A stretch of 64,000 nt of DNA, taken from contig OZ017759.1 in NCBI GenBank assembly GCA_963969365.1, forward strand, positions 1,178,001 through 1,242,000. The letters are read 5' to 3'. Below, in pieces: positions 11,701-21,600 of this stretch. A program made the position numbers and the translations under genes. The stretch is from Asterochloris sp. CNOR1 (taxonomy: Eukaryota > Chlorophyta > Trebouxiophyceae > Trebouxiales > Trebouxiaceae). Every line of letters starts with the position of its first letter. Positions within the stretch are counted from its first letter, which is position 1. A model generated the notes under the pieces. That model was not told the DNA's origin, did no database searches, and saw only the letters and a list, made by a program, of their open reading frames with translations.

Positions 11701-14700
11701 TGCGCCATGCATGCTTATCAAATTTGTTGTGTCTCTGTCTGCCTGACCCAGTAATTGTGCAGTGCAGGCCTAGCAATCAGGTGCAGGCTTTGGGCAGGTT
11801 CTGCAATGCAGCATCATCTGAAAAGCCCTCAGCTGTGCTCTGCAGGCCCGTAAGGCAGGCGAGGCAAACGAGGAGGACTTTCTCAGACTGGCCGCAGAGG
11901 ATGCAGAGCTCTCCCGTGCCCGCGAGCGCCTGACGCTCAAGCATCGCAATAGCAGTCGATGGGCGCGGCGGGCGCTGCGGCGGGGGGTGGACGTCATGGA
12001 CCCGGGAACCAAGGCTGCTCTGGAGGAGCAACTCAGGCTGGGGGAGCAGCTCAGGCGCAAGGTGGGCAGAGGAGGCACTATTCAGCCTGTAGACCACGCT
12101 GGTAAGCACTAAGGCACAAATTGACAGCAATTTTAATGAGAAAATGGCCCGGACATGGCGAGGAAGGCAGCTGTATAGGAGACAACCTGAGGGTCGGGGG
12201 GCAGCTCAGAAGGCTCAGGTGGACTACTGCTTGTGAGGGTCAGGTGTACCTGGCTGTGGCAAATGGCGGCGCAGGCCGAGGACTGAAGGTCTGCTGTCTG
12301 GCTTGCTTGGTAGGAATGAGGCCTGGCTTGGTGGACCCAGGGATGAAGGCATCTGTTGGTGAGTTGCTGAGGCAGAAGGTAGGGTCAGCCTGCGAACCAT
12401 GGATGTGCCCCAGTGTCAACCTGTTTTCAATGCAAGGGCAGTTGCTTTGCAGGCCTGGACTGTAGTGGGAGCGTCTTAGCAATGTGCCACCATTGGGTCA
12501 TGTTGACAAATTGGGCGACCTTCCAGCTCCATACATGTCTCATGCAGGTGGACAAGATGGGTGACAAGAGCGGCTCAGATGATGAGACGAGCAGCTCGTC
12601 TGCTGCAGACGCTGACAGCAATGCTGGAGATGGGCAGGGCGCAGCAGCAGGGCAGCAAAATGCGCGAGCAGCATCCGCCAGAGCCCAAGCTGCCGCACTA
12701 GCAGTTCTTGAGGGTGAGGCCCCTTGATGTGTGGCATGGCAGCCTGGTTTGACCAGTGAGGCCCCCTCTCCCCCCCCCCCCTCCCTCCTAAGCCTCTTGA
12801 TGGGACACTACTGAGAGCTCAGCACAGCTCTTGCCGCCCTGATGCAGGGCAGTTACAAGCAGACGTTGGCATCCAACATTGGCACGTTTTTGCTTCGCAG
12901 CGGTGCCATTACTGCTCGCTTTGTGGCTGCAGGCCAGGATGGGGTTGAAGTGCCCAAGAAGGGCCTGTTCAGCCTGCCCTTCATGGAGCGAGCCATGGAA
13001 CGCAGGAAGCAGCAGGCTCACAGGGAAGCGCTTGAGCTGCTCAAGGCGAGTGGGGCTTTATGTTTTATGAGCAGGGTATTGCATGAGTAGGCAGGGTGAG
13101 GCCTCAGCAAGCTGTTAGACATCGAGTGGAGCTGTTGGAAATGGAGACATGGCAGGGTAGTGCCTTCTGCCCATGTACGGATGGGCAGACTCATACTGCA
13201 TTTGCCCATGCAGCTGCCTTCTGCCCAAATGTGCATGCTGCCAATGGCATCTGCTGCTTGTGCCTCCAGAGGCCTGCTCAGCATTGCACCAGCAAACCTG
13301 TCCCTCATGGAAGTGCAGCTGCTGCTGTCCCAGACATGGAGCAAGACTCACTGCTGCAGACTGCCATCTTCACATGGTTCAGGCTGGCAGCTGCATGTCC
13401 AGGTGTGGGGCACTCAGCACGTGTTCCCCTGCAGGAAATGGAGCGCGAGGATGCTGCTGCAGATGGCAGGCTACCTGACAACAGCAACGCAGAGCCTGCA
13501 GATGAGGAGCCGAGTGGGGCCGGACGCTTCAGCTTTGGCATGAACCAGCAGGTCAGCACTAACAAGCTGGGTGGATGTGGCAAATGGCAGATGTGATGCC
13601 TGACAATCGCAGTGCTGGGTTGACTGATGAGGAGCCAAGTGGGGCTGATTTCCGTCACCATTGGTACCGCTCGCAAGTCAGCAGCTGGACAGTGCTTTGC
13701 TGTCCTTTGCATTTGCCTTGCGCATGCCGAGCGTTGTGCTGATGCATACAAAAGCACCGCCTGCACGTGTCCCTGCCAACCTCTTTTGCAAAGTGCTGGC
13801 TCGAGCCAATCACAATTGCAGACGGCACATCTAGCATGAATCTGAGCCTGCTGTTGTTGCCTGGCACAGGCCAAGCAGCTCTCTCAGAGCTTGTGGGTTG
13901 TGCAGCACCATGCAGCAAGTCGGCAACAGAGTTGTCATGCCTCATATTGTCTCACTCAGGAAATAATCACCAATTCACACTCATCTTGACTTGCGAACAC
14001 TGGTCGGAGACAGCTCAGAGGGGGAGGGCACTTTCGGGCCAGGTACAGTACACGCTGACGCCATTGCTCTTACCTGCACGCACAAATTGGCAGCAGATCA
14101 AGGGCATCAGTGTCTCAGAGGCAGAGGAATTGTGGGCTCTGGCAGCACCTGCTGGCCCCAGCTGGCGACAGCTTGAGAAGGGCCAGCACCTCAGACGCAG
14201 AAGGGCTGGGGGCCTGCAGTCATCAGTTACTTGCAGGCACCGTCTGAAGACAGCTCAGGAGAAGGCAGCACTCCAAACGCAGATGTGTCCGCGCCAGTAT
14301 TGGAAGCGCAGATGCGCCGGCGCCAAAATTGGATGCACTGCAGTTTGACACTCCACAACTTCCTGCAGGCACTGGCTGGAGACAGGTCAGACGGGGAGTC
14401 TGCCTCTGAAGCAGATGAGCACGAGGATGCAGAGGCCAAGGCTGAGCGACTGGGGCGGCAGCTGCAACGCCAGCAGGCACGAGCTGGCCAGAACAAAGCT
14501 CCTGCAGCGGGGGCCAGCAATGTAGGAACTGCAGCAAAGCAAAAAAAGCAGAAGGGGCGGAAGCGGAAGGTGGGCCATTTCTAAACAACTGAATAGATTG
14601 GTGGCTGGACTTTCCGCAGTGCAAACATCCTAAAACCTTGCAAGCTGTTGCTGTCAGTGTGGTACCTGGCCGTCCCCCATCGTGATGCCTGCTATACGGA

Positions 14701-17700
14701 GCGCAGAGCCACAGCTTGTGCAGGTAAAGTACCACCAGCAGACAGCAGGGTTGCAGGCCCAATGGCTTCCCCTCTGCATCGCACCTCTCCCGTTTTGTGG
14801 GGGAGATCTGGCAGCATGACAGTGGCACACTTGTCTGCAGCCAGCTGGCTCTATTCTTGCCCCAAATGATGGAAATCCACAGGCGGGGCCTGCTCATCAG
14901 ATCCTCTCTGACATCAGGCAACATACTTCTGGCCCCCATCAAGTTCCTGTTTGCCAGCTTCTGGCCGTTGCCAGTGTGTCCAGCATGGCAAGCTCAGGGC
15001 ATGTGGGTGCCAATCGCAGAGGGCCACAGGTACACAAGTAGTGCCACTCATCTGCCAGAAATAACAGAATCTTGATGTTCAAAACATGTGTCTTGTAGGC
15101 AGCACAGCAGGAGGAGGAGCAAGTAGACTTGGCCCAGCACGCTGTGGCCACTGCTGGACCTGTCAGTGTGGAGGCACCTGCTGGCCGCAGCACTCCTGCA
15201 GCAGCAACTGCCATCCCATGTGCGGTCGAAACAGGTGAGGCAGACACCAGTCTCTGTGGGGGCCCAGGGGCCACCAGCTTAGCATCAGGAACACAGAGAC
15301 TTGGGAGCTGCCCAGGGATGGTGTTGCTATATAACCCAAAAGCTCTCAGGGACGGTGTTGATATCATATGCTATATAACCCAAAAGCTCCCAGGCAGCTG
15401 ATTACATATCCAATCCTTGTGCTGCTGTCAGAGACAGGCAGCAGGGCAGCGCAGCAGGGCACCCCTCTTGTGCAAAGCAAGGGAACTGGGTTGCACCTGC
15501 TGCAATAGTGCTGCAGAGACACTGTGCTGCAATACAGCCTGCACTTTGCCAGCGCTGGGATTCCATACCGCATTTTTGGGCCAGTCAGCTGGTCCATGGC
15601 AGCCCATTCATGCTGCCCCAATCAGGTGTGAGTTCAAGCAAAATCCATGCAGGCCAGAACCTGCAGTGGCAGCAAGGCGAGACCCTCCCCCTCATGCTCT
15701 TGTCTTCCTGCTGCTATGCAGGTGCCGCCAAGACTCCAGTGCACTCTTCTGGAGCGTTGCAGACCTTGCAAGATGTGGTTCAGCAGCGCAGCAGCCGGGC
15801 CTATCTCTTCAATCCCACCTGCGTCACCCAGACGGCGCGCCAGGCGCAGCCTGCTGCCGAGACAGATGTCTGCCCAGTCAATGCATTTGAGGGGCCCCGC
15901 CCTGGCTGGGCCTTCCAGGCTGGCCCCAGAGGCCAGGGCTACTACAAGGACGCCTCAGCCAGCATGGGGACTGACAAGAAGAGCAAGCGCAGGAAGAAGG
16001 CTGAGAGCCAATCAGGCCCCTCCCGCGGGGAGGTGGCGGTTGCTGGGGCTGCTGCAGCACCTGCCCAGGCAGCTGGCAGTGTTGGAGTTGTGGCTGGGGC
16101 TGGAGGGGGGGCTGGGGCTGGGGCTGGCGGTATCGCTGCCTCACAGGCAGCTCAAAAGGCTGCTGGGCCTGCAGCCAATGGAGGGGCCACTGCTGGCCAG
16201 CTTGTTGCAGCTGACAGCCCTGGCTCCGGGTCAGAGGAGGAGCAGAATCCCATGCAACCTGTGCAAGGTGAGCTCTTCAGACATACATGCCCTGGGCAGC
16301 ACAGTCATCCTGTCTTACACTCAGGCTAAGTGCAGATCAAACCCTGGCCATGCCTCATCCCTGGCTTGGAAGCGGCCAACTGGCCCCTCAAGAGGCGGCT
16401 GATGAAGGCGTGGTAGCGCAGCCACGCAGCCCAACATGCTGATGTGCGCCTGTGGCCCTGCCAAGAGTGTCCCTCGCAAGAGTTCTGATCAAATGCCAAT
16501 GCTGCCACAGAGGTGCAGGTAGTTGGCGTTGCTGCCGCATCTAGAAGGCTTCATACCCATTTTCTGTTATTGGATTGCAGGGGCGCGGCTGAGTCAAAGA
16601 GAGCTCATTGCCAGGGCTTTTGCTGCCGACGATGTGGAGGCAGACTTTGCCGCCGAGAAGGCAGCAGACACAGAGCAGGAGCTGCCCTCAGGTGGGGTTG
16701 GCCCCTCCAGCAAGTGCTCAGCCAGCTGGGCCTCCACTTTGGCCTTTGCCTGCCACAACATGCGCCGAGAAGGCTGGGCAGAGCGCATTTCGGGTTCAGG
16801 CAAAACCTCCACCTGTTGCCTGGTTTGGCAAGATCACATCCAGTTATTGAGAGATCTGAGTTTGAGCGCTTGTCTGGCTTGTGCCAGGTGTCGCAGTGCC
16901 TTGCCTTGGCCATGCACAGTTCCCTACCTGGCTGCACTGGTGTCAGGGCCCTGACCATTTGAAGGCGTGGCCGGTTGCCCGTTCGGGTGCAGATGTGCAT
17001 GCCAAACTGTATGCCTGAGATGGTGGCGCTCTGCCTGCAGCTGAGGCTGACACCGTCCTGCCTGGCTGGGGCCAGTGGGCGGGGCAACAGCATGAGCCGC
17101 GGTGGATGCGCGAGGCCAGAGCGAAGGCTCAAAAGTGAGGCCTGGAAGTTGCTGCCTTGATTGGTTTAGCTGACCAAACACAAGTGCCATGCTTGTTCTG
17201 CTGTCCTTGTAGCTGCAAGGCGTTGCGGGCTCTGCATGTGGAACACCACCACCTCACCTTCCCTGCTGCCGCTGCACCTTTACCTGCTCAGCATCCTCTG
17301 CAATGCCGCTTCCAGTTCACCACTTAGCTGCTGGATGCGGAAGTCCCAAGTGAAGGCTCAGGAGCAAGGACTGAGCAGTCTGCTGCCTTGGCATGATGTG
17401 CTGGCAAGACTGTCGAGGCCGTGCTGCAATCGGATGCCCCTTTGTGCCACTTTGCCAGGCTGTTGTCTCATGCTGTCGAGAACTCAAATGGTGCTGCTGT
17501 CGCTGCAAAGCCATGGTGGCAGCTGCAGGCTCCTCCAAGGAAGCCAAGCGCATGTCGGCATCCTTCATGCACTGATCTGCTGTGAGGTGTGCTGAAAGGA
17601 CTGCAGGCCCAAGGAAGCAGCTCGAGCATTGTGAAGGGATGCAAAGCTGAGATCATCAATCTTGTATCAGCATATTCATGTGCTAGTGAATGACAACCGG

Positions 17701-18322
17701 CTCTTGATACAGGGCCAAGGAGGCAGCTGCCGCCTCCCGCAAGGATGCCAAGCTCAAGTCAGTCATCATCACAGAGCGCTGGGACAAAAAGGCAGCCAAG
17801 TATGGGACAGCTGATGTGCCCTTCCCGTACAGCAGCAAGGAGCACTATGACCGCAGCATCAGAACACCCTTGGGCGGCGATTATAACACTACAACTGTTC
17901 ACCGGTGAAAGACCCCGCATCATTCAGTTTGGTCTCGCCGCCGGCAGATGAAGCCATCTATCTTTATGCCTTGCATTTGCACAGTCCTAGCTCTAAGTTG
18001 CAATTTCTGCTCAGCACATCAGTCTAGCAGAGATTGAGCCCGCATTTCTGCATTGTCACACATCCGCCTAGTGCCTGTTTCAGGACACAAGGCTGGGTGC
18101 TCACACGCTGGCTTGTCCCAAGATGCATTAATTGGTGGTCACATCTGCCTTTCTTTTTGTAGGGAGCTGACCAGGCCGGCCATTATCAAGCGGGATGGTG
18201 TCATGATCCAGCCCCTCAGATACAGCAAATCCCTTGCTGATCAAAAGCTGCCAGCAAACAACGCTCAGCGCAAAACGGTCGCAGTCGTCAGCGGTGGCAT
18301 GCCCAAGAAGTCCAAATGCTGA
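5754..18322 (+). CDS. UTP14: UTP14-like SSU processome component
   Basis: Nucleolar protein of the U3 small-subunit processome; in yeast Utp14 activates the DEAH helicase Dhr1 in pre-18S rRNA maturation. Nineteen exons join in phase to 1122 aa: 5754-5900, 6021-6198, 6400-6497, 7196-7388, 7628-7768, 8341-8555, 9504-9698, 11100-11249, 11846-12061, 12548-12713, 12933-13045, 13435-13551, 14369-14569, 15099-15234, 15722-16267, 16581-16691, 17041-17134, 17713-17904 and 18163-18322. Family signatures: acidic N-terminus (FEDEEIDEDEAFGPDDD), YEHAKEDVAKW, RMRNLLFYHEQKAKRAKAIK, KKGLFSLPFM, RELIARAFAADDVEADF, LPGWGQWAG, VIITERWDKKAAKY with VPFPYSSKEHYDRSIRTPLG, and basic end MPKKSKC. The start is the first Met, in front of NKPYKG. 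The 3' splice of exon 11 uses a GC donor (AAG/GCGAGT). Longer than usual (about 700-900 aa), partly from a Gly/Ala-rich insert in exon 15. Ordinary housekeeping role expected. Confidence 0.95.
8699..8871 (+). repeat. Two intronic copies of the end of UTP14 exon 6
   Basis: Bases 8700-8764 repeat 8491-8555 at roughly 85% identity by eye, including the GT donor. They translate to ERRIGYEHAKEGIANWHG against ERRAGYEHAKEDVAKWRG. A second, more decayed copy at about 8820-8871 keeps EHAK, W and IVK in frame. A fainter trace (LLEWRQHIVEE) lies near 9150-9182. Confidence 0.85.
10090..10400 (+). repeat. Degenerate tandem repeat in UTP14 intron
   Basis: Roughly four to five loose copies of a unit containing TGCTCAGC..GGG..TT and GCCC..CTGTG, spaced about 50-75 bases apart, inside the longest UTP14 intron. 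No coding content assigned. Confidence 0.5.
12165..12381 (+). repeat. Decayed copies of the end of UTP14 exon 9
   Basis: Exon 9 ends MDPGTKAALEEQLRLGEQLR. The following intron holds DNLRVGGQLRRL (about 12180-12220) and VDPGMKASVGELLRQK followed by a GT donor (about 12331-12381). A further copy, MDLGMKEAM, lies before the exon at about 11419-11450. Confidence 0.75.
13583..13655 (+). repeat. Intronic copy of UTP14 exon 12
   Basis: The copy translates to ADVMPDNRSAGLTDEEPSGA, matching exon residues around PDNSNAEPADEEPSGAG. It starts about 30 bases after the exon donor. Confidence 0.8.
14003..14290 (+). repeat. Copies of the acidic start of UTP14 exon 13
   Basis: The exon begins LAGDRSDGESASEADEHED. 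The intron in front of it holds LVGDSSEGEGT (about 14003), GISVSEAEEL (about 14105) and PSEDSSGEGSTPNAD (about 14243), all in Ser/Asp/Glu-rich frames. Confidence 0.65.
15311..15393 (+). repeat. Two-copy direct repeat in UTP14 intron
   Basis: Two copies of a roughly 40-base unit, each containing GCTATATAACCCAAAAGCTC after a CAGGGA(T/C)GGTGTTG stretch. The second copy carries a short insertion. Confidence 0.8.
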
Positions 18323-18671
18323 ATTGACTGCCCTCAGACATGGAGTCCTGGACTTCCTTCTGCCCAACGTCTAACGATGATTTCCCTCCCTGTTTTAATG
18401 TGATAGATATGTGTTACATCATGCAATGCACGTCATTACATAGCTGATCGTAACAAGGCAGGTGTTCAAAGTTTCAGCACTAGTCACTACACCCTGCCCA
18501 GTTTCTGCTCTCCACTCTGCTTGGCTTGTCACAGCAGTCCACCCGCTGCAATTGTTTACGTGCCCCAAACGCCACTGTCGTCATGCAGGGGGCTGTGATG
18601 TTTCTGTTGTTGATTGGGAGGGGCCAGGCCACGTCCAGGGCTTCCGAGGGTCCCTGGATGGCTGCTGCTGC
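18323..18671. other. Intergenic between convergent UTP14 and Argonaute
   Basis: About 350 bases shared by two 3' ends. On the minus strand TGTAA occurs near 18410-18440 (read as TTACA on the given strand), a plausible poly(A) signal for the Argonaute gene. Nothing else seen. Confidence 0.4.
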
Positions 18672-21600
18672 TCACACATAGTACATGGAGCGGCGCAGGT
18701 CAGGGTGCACCGTTGCATACTGCACTTGCATCTCAGACGCATTGCCGGGGCCAGACATGTCACTCAGACCGTCGTCACTCGAACAGGAACCAGTGATCTG
18801 GCACAGCTCACGCTGCCGGAAGGCCGCGAGGTGAGCGTAGTAGGCAGGGGGGCACACGGACACTGCCCGGCAGCAGCGGCAGAACAGGTAGCACAGCCTG
18901 CAGGGGAGCACTCCAGGATGGTGAGAAGGATGATTGGTGGAGGTGGAGCTGCCGCATTGCTGCTGCAGATAGGCAAGGTCCTTTCAATTAACAAGCCTGC
19001 TGCATCATCAGAGGCCACAACCCTGTGACATGCCGACCTGACACAGGGCGGCCCCAGAATGAGGTCCTAGAGCTCTGCCACACATGTTGCAGCAGCCTCC
19101 AGAACCTAGCCCCGCCGCAGACATAGGCACAAGGAACAGTCTACCACATGTGCAGCTACAAAATAAGCATGCTGCAGACCCAGCATGAGGGACCACTCAC
19201 AGCATGCTCCTCCCCCCACCACCCCCATCTGTTGCCATAGAACCAAGCAGAGGTGCAGGCCTTTGCTCGAGGGCTTTGCTCCCACCTGTAGGTCAGCAGC
19301 TGCAGCTCATGCACGCCCATGTTGATCTCGTCCAGCAGCACATGGTAGTGAGCAGGCTTGTTGGTGCCTTGCACGCCGGCGTGACTGTTCAGGTAAAAGT
19401 CAAACTCTGTGGGGTGGCAGATCTCTGAGTCCACCAGCACACCTGCAGCCAGGACACCGGCGTGTCTGAGGGCATATTTGAGGCAGCGTCACCAGTGCCA
19501 AAAGGGTCAGTACAAGATACCTGATTAAGTGCTGGAGATGGCCCCTACGCTTCACCCACAACAGGGAGGTGCGCTGCAGGGCGCATGAAGCTGGCAGCAG
19601 CGCAGACCTGGCTACCTACGCACCAAGCAATCCTCTGAAATAGCTACTGCAGCTCCTCAAGCTAGCCCCAGTAAGTGGCTGCACCCCCAACATGCTGGCT
19701 GGCAGCAAAGACAATGCACAAGATGTCACAGGTGTTGTGCCTGCAGCCACCAGGCTGGCCAGTGGCCAGGCCAAAGCGCCACTGCATCAGCCGCTGCAAG
19801 CCAAGCACCAAAGAGCCCCAGCTGCCAGAGAAAGCGGCAAGCACTTCAGCTGCAGAGCAATCATCTCACCAGGTGCAATGTTGCCAGAGCGGGAGTCCAT
19901 CACTGTCTGGTCGGTGGAGTACAGGCGGGTGTTGTAGCGCTTCTGCACCACCACAAATGTGATGGGCGGGCGATAGTCATCCTCCAGCTCTAGGCACGCC
20001 GCCGCCAGCTGCAGGCATGGGAGGCAACTCTTGGTTCTGGTGACGGTCTGCTTTCGGATGGCAGCATCACTGCCAGAGGCATACAGCATGTCCAGCTGTT
20101 CCCCTGACCTGCAGCGAAGCCCTTTGCTGACCACTTTGCAGGTCTGCATTGAGACAAGGCAAGGCAAAGCCCTTGGCGCTCTGCTGCAGCAATAACGAAG
20201 CTGAGCCTGACACACTGCAGCCGTCTGTCCTGCAGCGCCGCACAGAGGCCATGTCTGGCAGCACCTGCTGCTGGTCAACTGCTGAACCCACACCTGGCCC
20301 ACCTCCTGCTGACGCAGAGAATTGCATGCACTGCCTGTTCCGTCCAAGAGCAGGCGGCCTGCGCCTGCAGCTCCTCATGCTACACAGCCCCGTGGAACGT
20401 CACTCAGCACACCTCTTGGCTCATCTGCTGCAGGTGGCCCAAAGGCAGCATGCCTACATGACGCACCTCCAGCTGAGGCATGGCGTCACCTTACATGCGG
20501 CAGATTTATCATTGACCTGCGCAGCAGAATTCACAGTGCTCACAATTAGTGCAGCTCTTGCCTACCTGGGGTAGCTCCTGCTGCTGCACAGCGTCAAATT
20601 GCCCCTCAGACACACCGTCACGGTACACAATGATGCGCTCGGGCTTCTTCTTGCCACACGCCTTGTAGAACTCGCGGAGCAGGTCCTTCATCATGCCCTT
20701 GAAGTCCTGCAGAGGCAACAGAGGGTGGCAGGTGAGTTGCCCCAGCAAAGGCTAGGCAATCTATTGGGGATCTTCACATGTGCTTGCATCCTAGCTCAAG
20801 CAATCTTCAAATAAGTCAGCTCGCCCAAAAGTGCCAACCAGTGTGCATGTCTCGCATGTGCCCCTTACATTCCTGGGCAATGCTTACCAACAATCATGAA
20901 AGGCTTTGCAGAGATCATGCCGAGCCCCTCGCGGGGGTCGGGGTGCAGAACGTTGTGAGACCCGCCCAGCTTGGCATTGACTTTCAGGGCCAAGTTGTTG
21001 GTGTACTGCTTCTGCTTTTGGGGTCCAGAGGGCGGTCTGCAGCCACAAAGCAGGCCCATGAGCAACCGCAGCCGTGAAAGCTAAGGGGTCCAAGGCTGAG
21101 CCTGAGGTTCAAGGCTGAGCCAGAATGCGGTCCAAGGCTGAGTCAGAATGAGTGTCCAAGGCTGAGCCAGAGGTCCCAGGCTGAGCTCCAAGGCTGAGCC
21201 AGGGGGGTCCAAGGCTGAGCTGGAGGTCCAAAGCTGAGCCAGAATGTCCAAGGCTGGACGTCCAAGGCTGGGCCGGAATGTCCATGAGGTCCAAGGCTGA
21301 GCCAGAATGTGCAGTGAATCCTCAGAAGCAGGCTTGGGAGGACAGGAGACCAGAGCGGTAGGGAGTGCAATGCACACGCAAGTGCTGGTCCCAAGACAGG
21401 ATGCAGAGACACCCTGCAGCATGAAGCCCCGACCCGATGCAGGCAAGCAGGCAGCCTGCAAACACCTGACTGGCTGCAGGTGCACATGCAGCACATGCTG
21501 AGGGGCAACCTTACCAATGCCGGCCTTGGTTGCCACAAAGCACTGGGAGACAATGCCCAGGCTGTGGTCAGAAGCAATCTTGACTTGCCCATGGAACGAG

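Noticed and set aside
14223-14942. 239-codon antisense open frame
   Set aside because: It is a shadow of the UTP14 exon at 14369-14569, whose phase and family motifs are secure; the antisense protein shows no recognisable domain.
15508-16329. One long plus-strand gene of its own
   Set aside because: Its coding part is UTP14 exon 15; the first 200 bases are intron read through by chance.
21086-21306. CRISPR-like array
   Set aside because: Units are contiguous and imperfect with no unique spacers, and the context is a eukaryotic intron; it is a minisatellite.
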